Of a stretch of 59,428 nucleotides of DNA, positions 23,176 to 34,058 are shown piece after piece. The stretch comes from Nemertoderma westbladi. Its lineage: Eukaryota; Xenacoelomorpha; Nemertodermatida; Nemertodermatidae. The DNA lies in NCBI GenBank assembly GCA_032718475.1, contig JAUCBJ010008624.1, positions 1 to 59,428 of the forward strand, given 5' to 3'. The first letter of the stretch is position 1; each line of letters opens with the position of its first letter. A model generated the notes under the pieces. That model was not told the DNA's origin. It did no database searches and worked only from the letters and a program-made list of their open reading frames with translations. A program made the translations under genes and the position numbers.

Positions 23176-24057
23176 CTACTGCTGCTCTAAATAATCGGAC
23201 CTTAAGTTTCCGATTAATTCTCGGTGACTTTCAAATCCTGGAAAGATCATCATCCGATCCCTCATCCGATCAGAGACTTGCTGAGGACTTTCAAAGTTAA
23301 CTGTCAAAATTTTGGTCTTTCTGGAGTTAATAAAAAGACCAACACTAGAAGCAGCATGTTCAAATGAGCTGAGGAGCCGTTGGGCTCCCTCTAGTGATTC
23401 TGAGAGTACTCCTAAGTCATCAGCAAAGTCTAGATCAGTTACGTACTTGGCAGGATTCCCTCGACTTCTGGAGCCAGTAGGTGGAGTTATCATCACCCCA
23501 TCATCATTATGATTATCTAAGGACATGCGTAGAACATAGTCAACAACAATTATGAACAAGAATGGTGCAAGTGTGTCTCCCTGGAGGACGCCCCATAACA
23601 CTTCAAATGGTTCTGTGTCACCGTCAACAGTAGACACAAATGTTGTCGAACCATCGTATACTGATCTGATTGCTGCAATAATTTCATCAGGAATCCCATA
23701 TAATGAAAGTATGCTGAACATACGTGAGCGCGAGACTGAATCAAAGGTCTTGAAGTCAACAAAGATAACAGCCAGGTGCCTTTCTTTCTTTTTTGATAAC
23801 TCTTCAATTATCCTTCTAAGTGCCAAAATGGGCTCCATGGTCCCACGACCTTTACGGAACCCATTCTGATTTCCACGGAGCAGTCTCTCAATGGGATCCC
23901 TGATGCGATTTAATAGAATTCTATTGTATAGCTTTGCAGCAATCGAGATCAATGAGATTCCCCGAAAAGAACCATAGAGTGTTAGGTTGCCCTTCTTGGG
24001 AACTGGCACCAACTTATTTGTTTTCATTTCTTGTGGGACTCTTGTTGTTCGGTACAT
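23176..24057 (-). pseudogene. LINE reverse transcriptase core
   Basis: 293-residue frame with RT motifs in order: LVPVPKKGN, RGISLISIAAKLYNRI, QNGFRKGRGT, FVDFKTFDSVSR (first catalytic Asp), GVLQGDTLAPFLF, DLDFADDLGVLS (catalytic FADD box) and GLFINSRKTKIL. The order and the FADD box with the downstream GLxINxxKT motif match RTE-clade enzymes. The C-terminal section to about 22740 is homologous to 50513-51010, where a longer frame is kept; here it is broken by shifts. Confidence 0.88.
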
Positions 24058-24435
24058 GTCTACTATGATGGGATAGATGACCTTTAAACACTCAGGTATT
24101 TTAAAAACCTCAGGGGGAATACCATCTACTCCACTGGCACGATTGGTCTTAATGCTCTTTGCAGCAGCTGATGCGATTTAATATAATTCTATTGTATAGC
24201 TTTGCAGCAATCGAGATCAATGAGATTCCCCGAAAAGAACCATAGAGTGTTAGGTTGCCCTTCTTGGGAACTGGCACCAACTTATTTGTTTCATTTCTTG
24301 TGGGACTCTTGTGGTTCGGTACATGTCTACTATGATGGGATAGATGACCTTTAAACACTCAGGTATTTTAAAAACCTCAGGGGGAATACCATCTACTCCA
24401 CTGGCACGATTGGTCTTAATGCTCTTTGCAGCAGC
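23901..24435. repeat. 268-bp tandem duplication inside the LINE
   Basis: Units 23901-24168 and 24169-24435 both start tgatgcgatttaat and end ctctttgcagcagc. They differ by one base missing in the second unit (tttgtttcat against tttgttttcat) and two substitutions. It duplicates the part coding for the RT N-terminus. Confidence 0.93.
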
Positions 24436-25965
24436 CTTCACTTCTGCAAAGGAGATATCACCAATGGGAATATCTGGGAGTACAGACTCAGACACTTTTA
24501 CTTCTATAAAGTTATCAGGCAATACCCTGTCATTATTGAGGAGCTTTTCAAAGTGGGCCTTCCAACCATTGAGGCGATCGGCTGGTGATTCAGCCTTAAC
24601 CTTGGTGGTTGGTTGGCTTTTTCGACCAGCAAGCAAGTTGATCGATCTCCATGCCTGGGATGATTGCCTGCTGTCGTCAGCATCATTGATGGCATCAACC
24701 TGTTGGTTTATTAGCTCCTGTAAATTAACAGAGTACTGCCTGTTCAGGGACCTAGATGCAGCTTTAACTGCATTCTTGGCCGCTGTAGTCTGTTTGAGTC
24801 GGGACTCTTTCTGCGCCTGGTAGAGGTCATTTCGGCACTTCTGAATTTTGTTGTCAGTCCAGGGGGCCCGTTTCCTGTTTCGAGGGTATACAGGAACTGT
24901 TTCTGCAGCTGCTAACTTAACTGCCTCTGTGAAGGCAGTATATTCCTCACAGTGATCTGCCGCCTCAGAGGCAAGAACCTCATACCTGTTGCTCAGCTGT
25001 AGTGTGAAGCTGGATCTCACACTTGGCTGTTGCAACAGAGAGGACCAGTCATGCCGCGGCAAGGCAGATTTCGTTGTTCTGCTAGCACGCAGACTAAGTC
25101 TTACCTTGGCCACAATAAGGCGGTGATCACTGGAGAAGGGTCGTAGTGTAAATGCATTACCATCTTGTATAGAGCTCCTGTATTTCCTACGAAACAGGAT
25201 ATGGTCTATCCGGGACTTTTGACCACTGGGTCCACTATGAGTCCATGGCTTTCCAGTTCGCTTCTTGAACTGCGTTCCAGCCGAAAATAATCCATTTCCA
25301 GAGATAAAATCCTGAAGATGGACGGAATTTCGGTTAACACTATTGCTATAGACCCAGGGCGATGTAGGTGATTGATGCAGACTTGCATTAAAGTCTCCCA
25401 GGAATGTTAAGAATGCATGCTGATCCACTCCATCAGTAGCTGCTTGTAGATTCTGGTAGAAATTTTCCACCTCCTCTACAGGGGCAACACTAGTTGGAGA
25501 GTAGCACACAATCAGAACCACCTTAGGAAACTTCTTAGCCAGTCTTCCAGAACATGAGAAGTGGCAACGGATGATGCGGTTAGAGATTTGGTCTATTTTG
25601 TCCAATGCTGCATGTGCAGTTGGGGATTGTCGCATTGGGGACCCGAGTGTTAGGGTGTTTACTGAGGCTAGTCTAGTGACTTGCCTCAGATTCACCAATG
25701 GCTTTGTTGGTCGGGGTGGAACATGAGAGTAGCCTCCAACTCTAGAATCCCTCCCCCCCTCACAATCTGGCCTCCCTGGTGACCCAGGGTTTGGGCCAGA
25801 AAGGTCATCAGGAAAGGGTCTCAAAGAATTGTTTGCCGCTCTCTCTCCAGTAGGGGGTGAGACAGGCAGCCGGTCAGGAGATAACTGACGCCTGTGAGGC
25901 CGATTGTGTCCAGTCATTCCACTGGCCTCTAGTGGCTGGACCTCCGCATTACTAATGTATTCCAT
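24250..25965 (-). pseudogene. LINE endonuclease and start of RT
   Basis: 571-residue frame. After a proline-rich N-terminus it enters the AP-endonuclease fold only in its second half (VVLIVCYSPTSV, FLGDFNASL, RIDHILFRR, FSSDHRLIVAKV). The catalytic part before this is missing. A lysine/arginine-rich linker leads to the RT N-terminus (ASGVDGIPPEVFK). The frame ends early because of a 1-base deletion in the second unit of the internal duplication; the intact version of the same stretch lies in the first unit and continues as the next ORF. Confidence 0.85.
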
Positions 25966-26440
25966 AGTGGGGGTTGGGGGTGCTTTTTTGCCGAGTCAGC
26001 TCTCGGGGCAAATACCACACCCTGGTTTGCCATTGGGTGTCGCAGTGGAGTCAGATATGAAGCCCATCACCCATATCTACTCTGGCGCACATGACCCACC
26101 ATTGGCTGTGCAGCTCATCTGCTGGGTCATGCCCTGTACCCCTGCTGCCAGGTGCAGGTCGCAGTGAAGAGCACTCAGAGTGGACATGACAACACTCTAC
26201 TCCTGACCAGCCATTGGGAGATCACCATCTGCCTGGCCAGGCCATATACCCCTGCAGCCAAGTATATGGGTCCTTAATCCAGGACCAAGGGCGTCCTTAT
26301 CCCAGAACGAAGGGGGTCCTAGTTACAGGACCAGATTTGCCCTAGTAAGAGGGTCTATGCAGCTCCAGGTGGCACCTCCTTTATGCTGCATGGAGGTGGC
26401 AAGTTTTCTTGATCAAATTGATTTGCAAATTTTCTTGATC

Positions 26441-27303
26441 ACTTAGATATGGTTAACGATATGTCAATGAAAAGTTTTATCCTTTGCCTGAGAAGACAAA
26501 TCGGTCGATTTGGTACCAGCCGCACTATGAGATCCGACCAGGGAACGAATTTCGTGGGCGCCAACAAGGAAATCACTAAATTCATAGCCGATTGGAACGA
26601 TCACCAGCTAGAAGAACATCTAAGGGTATCGCCATCAACATGGACGTTTAACGCAGCCGATGCGCCTTGGTGGGGTGGAAGTTGGGAACGACTAATTAAA
26701 AGCACGAAGATCGCGTTCCACCATATTATCCCATGTAAAGCCTATCTAACAGATGAGCTACTCCGAACTCTCTTAGAGGAAATAGCGAGTTATTTAAATG
26801 ATAGGCCCCTCTTACCTGTTTCATCTAATCCACAAGCCATGGAGCCACTAACACCGTCCCATTTTATGCTGAGAAAACCCGTAACCATGTTACCGAAATC
26901 CAAACCACAGGACGGTGATGAGCTGCTGAGACGCACCTGGCAAATGATGCAACTACTATCTCGTCGATTTGCTACTCATTTTGAAAGACACTACTTACCG
27001 TCGGTTCAGCTCAGAACCAAATGGTTTTCTAAGAAAGAAAATGTGTCAGTCGGTGATATTGTACTCTTAGTGGATCAAGATCAACCTAGAAAAAACTGGG
27101 AAACAGGCCGTATAACAGAAATTCATCAGGGAAATGATGGTTTGGTTGAACTGGCTATTTGGAGAGCTACACCTAAACCGAAAGTACACTATTTCAACCG
27201 ACCAATCGGACGCCTTTGTTTATTAGAACTGGCAAGGGAACGTTCTGGTAACTACGGGCAACAGAGGGTTAGACCAAGCAGTCTCACATACAAACTTGAG
27301 TAA
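26441..27303 (+). pseudogene. Pao copy 2 integrase, remainder
   Basis: Resumes after the LINE with the second catalytic aspartate (MRSDQGTNFVGANKE) and the catalytic glutamate (APWWGGSWERL), then the conserved end of BEL/Pao integrase (YLNDRPLLPVSS, LTPSHFMLRKP) and a C-terminal domain with VGDIVLLVDQDQPRKNW and GRITEIHQG. The frame is open from 26449 to the TAA at 27301. With 22590-22720 it forms one DDE integrase. Confidence 0.92.
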
Positions 27304-28700
27304 CGTCTTGTAGAAGGTTACGATTGAGTATGTAATTATTTATTAGCCATTTAATATAGCGTAGGTATTAGTATTAGACTACACCGCGGGTAGCAACAAA
27401 ACCTACTTATGTTAATTGTAATGTTGTAAATGACGGCCACATGTGCAACAATTTAATTTAACAGTAAATTATTTGACTTAAAACTTAAATAATTCAAAAT
27501 AAGTGACTAATTACTAACGACAATACTCAATCGTGAAAGCGGATTTGTGTGACGTTACCAGCATAGAAATATGCGAAAAATTTTCAAAAATTTTGTATCT
27601 AATACAAATTAATAATAATAACAAAATTAATACAATCCAAATTAAATATCGCCATAAATGATCAAATAACTATTACAGTAGTTACTAGTGTGAAATAAGT
27701 GTGAGAGCTGAGCGTTCTAATTTCTACATTTACCAGCATGTCGCCGAACAATTTGGATTAATTAAAACCAAAACAACGTGTTTCTCTGAAAACACAAATG
27801 GTGTCCGTATAACTGTGAATACAACCTTTTAGTACAGTTTGCATTACAGAAACTCAACCTGTTATCTTGGATACACAAACAGTGACATTCTGGTAAATAT
27901 TAAACAAGTCTTTCGAAACGTATTTTGACTTTAAATTAAATTAAAATACGTGAATGACCTTTAAATTAAGCTAAAACGTGTGAATAATAAATATATCGTG
28001 TGAGTTCGTGTGAAGCGTATACAATTGTCCAACCTTTCACTGATGCGAGGATTGTAACAGACACATCTGGCTCCGGACCAGTCCCCCGTCTCCCTGGCTT
28101 GATGAGAGTTTAGCATATAGCAACGATGCTTCGGTACCGCTGGTAGTTGCAAACTCGAGTCTCGCCATTCAGGGATCGACCAGGGACTGTGTTGCGGCGT
28201 GTGGCTGTCTGGTTGGGGTGGTGACGTCCGCCTACCCCCGTTGCAGTCATATACTCAAACTCGCACCTCGACCTCTTCCGATAAACGAGATTCTCGGGAC
28301 AGCATGCGGAGATGATGGATACGATGACGGCTGATCTCACTGGTGAATCTACCGAACTCACTCTCAGAGTATGTCGCCCCATATGGACGTGTAGACGAAG
28401 AGCGGACGTAGCGTGGACGATTGAACGACGAACGCGAATCAGCTTTTTTGGTCCAACCCGCGGTCCAGACTTTAATGGAAGGGTTCCAAAGTAAAGCACG
28501 TATTCACATGTCTGGGTCTGTAAAGCGTTTTCGGTGTCGCTTACAGTCAAACCCGACCGATACCTCTCGACACCGACATCTCCAACCCCAATTTATTTGT
28601 GGATGCTCCGATGTTGTAAGTTCACTTCGTAGAGCCTATATGCGACGATACTAATGAATGGATTATCGCTCCTCCCGGTCGAGCTGATCAAACAAAGACT
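27304..28700 (+). other. Spacer after Pao copy 2 pol; no confident gene
   Basis: AT-rich to about 28050, with a block (acagtgacattctgg, about 27880) shared with 6013 in the spacer after copy 1. From about 28050 the base composition rises in GC and short open stretches appear in several frames. I read these as the degraded N-terminal part of the third ORF but cannot follow a frame. Confidence 0.4.
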
Positions 28701-28739
28701 TTAATTCGGGATAATTACCTCGAAAGACGTCCTCTCCAT

Positions 28740-29167
28740 TCCCTTGCTATGGGACTCCGGACCACCCGGATTTCGTCTCGCTCGGTTGACATTGTGTAAC
28801 GAAACCCGAGCATCCCGCCTGCAGCGTGGATTTCCTATCTCTGGTTAATCCCCTCGACGACACCGAAGTCGAGCCCCTGCAGAAATATCTTGATCATATA
28901 ACAAAGTCAAATATCTTTTGACTCGACCCAAAGGTTATTGCGCTATTCTGTTCCCACATCAATCGTGGTTAGCGAACCTTAACCGGGAACATCTACTGGT
29001 GGATCGACCGTACGAACTGTCGCACCCCTTCTGACTCATTGGAACTTCATCCTTCCGCCACTGAGGGGCAACAAGTGCAAGGTTCTCCACCTCCGGTACC
29101 TGGCAATGGCTCCCGGCCACCGAAACGTCGCAAGCGACTCCCAGAAAGAAAAAGAACCCGAAAATAA
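28740..29167 (+). pseudogene. Decayed third ORF, copy C, downstream of Pao copy 2
   Basis: The frame ending at the TAA 29165-29167 can be followed back to about 28740, with stops at 28787, 28919 and 28970. It ends in TPSDSLELHPSA, a proline-rich linker and a basic tail (PPKRRKRLPERKRTRK). This is the same layout as copies A and B, although the tail sequences differ. Cysteines are present upstream (CYGTPDHPDF, ACSVDFL) but no complete knuckle is visible. Position after pol and before an LTR-like block matches copy A. Confidence 0.5.
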
Positions 29168-30010
29168 ACGTTATTTTTTTAGGTTACTTTTTATTATGGC
29201 TATTCTACTTTATGCGACTTATGTTCCTACTTTATATTATGCGTAAAATAAGTACGTGGTATCCCCAATAATTCATTTAGCTTATTTGTTCACGAGCTGA
29301 GACATTTTATATGTATTAGATATACTCTTTAGCCCTATAGTTTGCTTATTTAGAAGTAATTGGTACCCAATAATTCATTTAATTGATTTGTTGTTCACGA
29401 GTTGAGATGTTTTTTATATGATGGGCTACGTAATGTTCTGTATAATTCTAGTTTGATATTGATAACTGAATTATTTACTTATTGGATTATTTTTATGTAC
29501 GAATTTGAACTTCTGTCTTGACTTTAACACCCTGGTAGCTAAATGAATGGAAGCGGTGTTGCTGCAGTTATAAATCCTGCCTTTAAAATTGCTTATTTTA
29601 CCAATTTACCCAAAAAACTATATTTTTATTTGTAAAAGCTTTTGCGGACATAACAAGTCATTTTTACGCAATGCGCGGAATACTCTAAAATAGCCCTAAA
29701 ATTGTTCAACTACGCGTCGGACAGAAATTAGAACCAAGATGACGAAATCTGTCAGCTGATTCTTTGTGTACGTGGAGATTCCTTTGTATGAGCTTATTCG
29801 GCCAATCAGAGCAATCTTCCCAGTTATGCCAGTAGAGACCTACCTGAGGAAACTGGCGCATGGGCATTAGTTATCGTTTTTTCTGAGAATTAGATTCCTC
29901 TCAGAATTCTGTACTAAGTACATAATTTACTAAAAGCGCTAACAGGGGTGGGCGGTTTAAAAGGGCGTTGTAATGGATTTCTCGTGCCTCTTGACACGAT
30001 AAGCTCCTAA
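29168..30010 (+). repeat. LTR-like block C, possible 3' LTR of Pao copy 2
   Basis: Starts after the third-ORF stop. It contains a direct repeat (cccaataattcattta at about 29274 and 29366), the 75-bp segment shared with block D (29566-29636), and a promoter-like segment with a CCAAT-related motif (cggccaatcagagc, about 29800). The right end is not defined. Confidence 0.4.
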
Positions 30011-30379
30011 AACGGCTTTTTTTTATCTCTAAAAGCTCCAAGAAGTGCTATCTTTCCTTATTGTTTTCTTTACGGACATCCACAACCCTTCAAAGATAGT
30101 GCAAAAACACAGTGATTTCTGTTCTTCCCAAGATGGTATATTGCTTCCTTCTGGCATATAAAAATAGTGTACTGTAACACCATAGAAAAACCTCTGGGAT
30201 GAGGAAAAAGAGAATCCGGGTGAGGGGTGCTTTGGGTCCGTTAGGATCCAAAGTATAGCCCCAAAATAATCCAAAATTTTTATACAGAAAATACAGTATT
30301 TTTAGTCGTTTCGTTATGCTCAAAATACATTCAAAAAAGGTTATGAATAAAAGTCACAGATTTTGAAAAACGTCATGGA

Positions 30380-30935
30380 CAATCGTCAAAGTTATGGATA
30401 ATCGTAATAAACTTGGTGCAGCTTCACGCTATTGGAACTTGGTGATAGTGCAGAACACCAGGTTACCATCTGAGTCCAAACAGGGGTGGGACCGATTGGA
30501 CACAAATGGTTAGCTGTTACTTTGCCCTCAAAACTATACCGTCGATCCTGGCGAGCCTGGGATGAACTGTATATATAGCCAGCGGACAGAGTGCACAAGC
30601 ACTACCGTAACTGACATGAGTCATAGGAACACTGCACTGCTACTTTGCCCCCAAAACTAAATAGTCGGTCCTGAGACGAACTAAGTAGGCAGTGGACAGA
30701 GTGTGCGAGCGCTCTAGGGCTGGTTAGCCAGCGATCTCAGTCCTCGGAGGTAATGTCTTACCTTCCCAGCAACCGCGAACCCGCTAAGGCCGGCCTGGGA
30801 ACAAAGACGCCCACTACCTTGGAGCAGAGCATTGTTTAGCTGCCGAAGCCGCCAACTATGAAGGCTGGTTTTTGGGACTGACTTTTCCATCTAAACGTGG
30901 CCCCTTTTAAACCCGGTGTGGGGTCAATATGAAGT
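30380..30935. repeat. Unclassified dispersed repeat with internal duplication
   Basis: A GC-richer block. ttactttgccctcaaaacta (about 30518) recurs as ctactttgcccccaaaacta (about 30640), and cagcggacagagtgcacaag recurs as cagtggacagagtgtgcgag, giving a diverged tandem duplication of about 122 bp. No ORF or RNA structure recognised. Confidence 0.5.
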
Positions 30936-33330
30936 CGACCCCTAATTATCACCTAAACACAGTATATCTTTCTTGTGCAGTGATTTTACGTTCAACCAAA
31001 TGTAAAATATAATTAATACGTGGTTGTTTGACTGACCAATAACCGATTACTGATGAATGGCAATAGAGTTTGATGGTTATCAATTATTCCTTTGTTAACT
31101 AGAAAGCCAGCAAGCCTGCTTTAAACGAACCTGTCCTTCAAACCAGTACCCTGAGTGAGTGAGAGGCCAGGAAATTGAATTGTAAGCACTGGGCCGTTCA
31201 AATGTTTTATGGGTTGATGATAATGAATGATGAGGGACCCAACTAACACTAAGTTTGTCTATGTACGGTCTCCTTACAGCCAGCTGGCTGGCTTTTCTAG
31301 TTGAATCATATTATTCTGCAACCAAACAATTTACTCTTTTAGACGAATTTGTGCGTTTTTTTGCCGGACTAACAAATTTTGGCAACGTTCTGTGCGAGAT
31401 TGGCGATATTTGAAATGATTCTGAGGCATAAATATGTTGCTCAAGTGACTGAATAGCCCAAATCAAAAAGTTGGTGCATACTCGACGAGTTGAAATCGGT
31501 GAAATTCGACATTAAATTTTCAAAACCGCTATTGTTCAGTGACCCCGTGATCGAAACGCCACAACAAAAAATATACAGTCTTGTGCGCAACCAAAATGTA
31601 TGTAGTAGAGTTTGTTAATAAAATTTTTGCGTACCTGCTTGAGTTTATGAGATATTGGATGGTTATACACACAACCACATCGTGTTTTTGAACGGCTCAA
31701 CTATTTACAAAAACTACCCTGGCCTATTAATAGGCAGGTTCGTTATAACTGGGTGAGATTGATAGGTGGGTGAAGGTTGGCATACTAAGGGGCCAATGAG
31801 AGAAAGGAGGGAGGTTGTGTAGCGACCTCCTTCATTGGATTTCAGTAATTTGTAGAGGAGTAGCCGGCAATATTGGTTGGAGTTGTGGGTGAGGGCGGTT
31901 AAGGATGTCTGGGATGGAAATATGTTGTAAATGGGGGAAAAGGGGATAATTGTGTAGTGATTATTGCATTTTTAAATCAGAATCATGACGGAGTGTATTA
32001 TTGTATGTTTGCCTACGGAGGCGCGAAAAATCGATTACAGGCGTGATTTCGTGCAGGTAGTATTCTTCTTCTTTTTTGTGCAATTTAAATGTCTTTGGTC
32101 CCGGCCGGACGGGTATTCTTTTAATATTATTTTATCGCCACATTGTTTTTACTGCTGTATTGCCATATTGTAATCTGTAATTAAATGAAATAAAATCTGC
32201 ACTACCAGTACACCTAACTTTTACTTTTTTATGTTTCCATCATGGTGGCGCTTCACGACGGGCTACTCGGTTCTTGTTGGCTACTTCAATAATTTTTTGC
32301 AAATTTTTTTTATTTCATCTTGAGTAGGTTTTTATCAAGATTCCAAATTTGAAAACCGTTTAGCAAGATCTGTCTTACAACTGTCTTACAAACTGACAAC
32401 CGGGCTACAGCACCCCACACATTCCACAAACTCTAAAAAAATAAATCGAAGATAGTTCGCAGCGGCCCAGTAGAAGTTTGCAGTCCCCCTTTTTACAACT
32501 ATGTACTAATTGGGAATGACATGGGAATATTTTTCTGAAATATTTTTTCCAGAAAATATTCATTCAGAAAATCATTAAGTTGTTCGACAACACGGAGGAT
32601 GTAATTTCTGACCACAAACTGGTCGTTATTTGTTGACGCACAATCAATCCGCAAAATTTTATATGATCTTTGTATCTATACATCCCCGAACAACCAGCAT
32701 GAACCGCAAAACTATTAACCTTTAAGTTTGTCCCAACGCCAACATCTATATGATAGATGTAGTTGGGCCCAAGCGCATTATAAGTACGTCTTACAGTTTT
32801 ATTACTGATAATAGCAATCACTTCCTCTCTTTTCTTGAATAGTAATACACGCGTGCAGCACGAGACTGCATACGTACCAAGTTTGGTCGCTACTAACTTA
32901 GGGCATCTAAGTTCAGTATAACATTTTTTTTTACTATACTCGAACTCGTGTCCTTTAGCCTAGTTGCGCTCGTCCTGCTTTGTCTCCAACAAATATTTTT
33001 CCTAAACTCAGACTGACCACCTTTATAACATCAAAGTCACGACTCACGAAACTCTAACTGCTGATTTATTACCTTTTTATAGTATTCCTTTTTCTAGTAT
33101 TCCTAACTTACCGCTCCATTTGCTATAGAGTTGGATCATCCTTAGCCCTGTTTAAATTACTTAATAATTTATACAATCTATGGATGTTAAAAACATATAA
33201 ACAATACGATTTTTTAAATAAATATTCTTACTTTGTTTCACAGCAATTTTTTAGGCATATTTTGTATGGTCCAAAATCACCACCGTAGACCCACCGCCAC
33301 CGTAGTCTCTCATCTTTAATTTATAACAAA
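30936..33330. other. Repeat-rich intergenic DNA; no gene seen
   Basis: AT-rich, without a coding frame that resembles anything. It contains a hairpin-forming inverted repeat at 31096-31304 (listed) and scattered polypurine or polypyrimidine runs. It separates the retroelement cluster from the 3' end of the TRIM37 homologue. Confidence 0.4.
31096..31304. repeat. Inverted repeat, hairpin or MITE-like
   Basis: taactagaaagccagcaagc (left, 31096) is complementary to the segment ggctggcttttctagtt (right, ending about 31302). Arms are about 25 bp around a loop of about 160 bp. Confidence 0.55.
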
Positions 33331-33386
33331 CAGATACAAATTATTGATATTATGATACATATCATAACATCAATAATATGTATCTG
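33331..33386. repeat. Near-perfect 27-bp-arm hairpin
   Basis: cagatacaaattattgatat opens the left arm and atcaataatatgtatctg closes the right. The arms match at about 25 of 27 positions with a 2-4 base loop. It lies about 300 bp beyond the TRIM37 stop, inside or just past the likely 3' UTR. Confidence 0.8.
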
Positions 33387-33462
33387 TCTTGAACGGTAGT
33401 TCCTATCATATGATATTACTGAAAGTCAATAATATTAATAACGACACTAATATTAATTTTAT

Positions 33463-33468
33463 TTTATT
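33463..33468 (-). promoter_or_regulatory. Possible polyadenylation signal for the TRIM37 homologue
   Basis: AATAAA on the minus strand, about 210 bases past the stop codon. The region is AT-rich, so a chance match is quite possible. Confidence 0.3.
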
Positions 33469-33677
33469 TATAAATATAAAACTGACATCTTTACAAATTA
33501 TAATTATGAATTTCATTGCGTTAGTAAAATCATCACAAAATCTGTCCGTTTAAGCAATAAAATAAATAGCAACTACATTAAGTGTTTGTTATATGAGTGA
33601 TCTCTCTGTCTCTCAATAATTATTATTAATAATATTAAGCACACGTATTGCTGTTAAAGTGAGGGTTGGTGTGAACA

Positions 33678-34058
33678 TTAGGGAGTGTTGGAATTTTGGT
33701 TACGTATCACATCTTCTATAGAATCTTGGACTTCATCTATATTAACAATATCGTTTGGCACCTCGTCTGGTATGGGATACTGTGGGAGTTGTTCAAAGAT
33801 GGCCTCAAGATCATCTGTATCGATGTCACTCTCAGTTTCTTTTTCCGTGTGCCGGTAACCATCTAGAGCATCTGATTCAACCATCATTGCTTGGTTCTGC
33901 TCAATGAGGTGACGGCGTCGCTGATTGGTTGATTGGCTGCCTTCCGATTGGTTGCTGACCCTATAGAATTGGGTCAACAAGAAATCCCCGCCATCTGGCG
34001 GTAAGTTTGAAATGATGTTTGATGATTGGGAGGGGCAATGAAGTTCGGAAATTCCCAT
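33678..34058 (-). CDS. TRIM37: TRIM37 exon 8 (C-terminus)
   Basis: 126 codons and a stop, acceptor after gttactttcag, phase 0. It is rich in Q, N, D and E with no recognisable domain. It is placed here because it is the next open frame with a good acceptor and compatible phase; homology does not prove it. Confidence 0.6.
   Translation of the reverse strand: MGISELHCPSQSSNIISNLPPDGGDFLLTQFYRVSNQSEGSQSTNQRRRHLIEQNQAMMVESDALDGYRHTEKETESDIDTDDLEAIFEQLPQYPIPDEVPNDIVNIDEVQDSIEDVIRNQNSNTP

Larger units (their letters stand above)
22721..26440 (-). mobile_element. RTE-like non-LTR retrotransposon (LINE) inserted in integrase
   Basis: A 3720-bp element on the minus strand between perfect 10-bp target duplications. 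It encodes an endonuclease/RT protein with motifs typical of the RTE group: GDFNASL and SSDHR from the AP-type endonuclease, FVDFKTFDSV, GVLQGDTLAP and DFADDLGVLS from RT. Its 3' end (plus 22721, minus sense ...gatcctagtagt) resembles that of a second copy near 58400, which has a tagtagtagtaa tail. Defects are an endonuclease with its first part missing, a 268-bp internal tandem duplication, and frame breaks in the C-terminal third. Two more fragments of the family lie at 50513-51033 and 57740-58403. Confidence 0.9.
17887..27303 (+). mobile_element. BEL/Pao-type LTR retrotransposon, copy 2 (split by a LINE)
   Basis: In order: gag N-terminus (17887-18769), charged coiled coil (18735-19953), pre-RT region (20022-20476), RT and RNase H (20476-21666), linker and integrase zinc-binding domain (21667-22620), integrase core start (22590-22720), an RTE-like LINE insertion (22721-26440), and the rest of integrase (26441-27303). 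Gag capsid, zinc knuckles and protease are missing between about 19953 and 20022. It is the same family as copy 1 (shared gag block and shared post-RNase H linker), and their deletions are complementary. Several frameshifts and two nonsense codons make it inactive. Confidence 0.85.

Noticed and set aside
30029-30598. Minus-strand ORFs in the unclassified repeat
   Set aside because: No domain and no splice or start context; composition looks noncoding.
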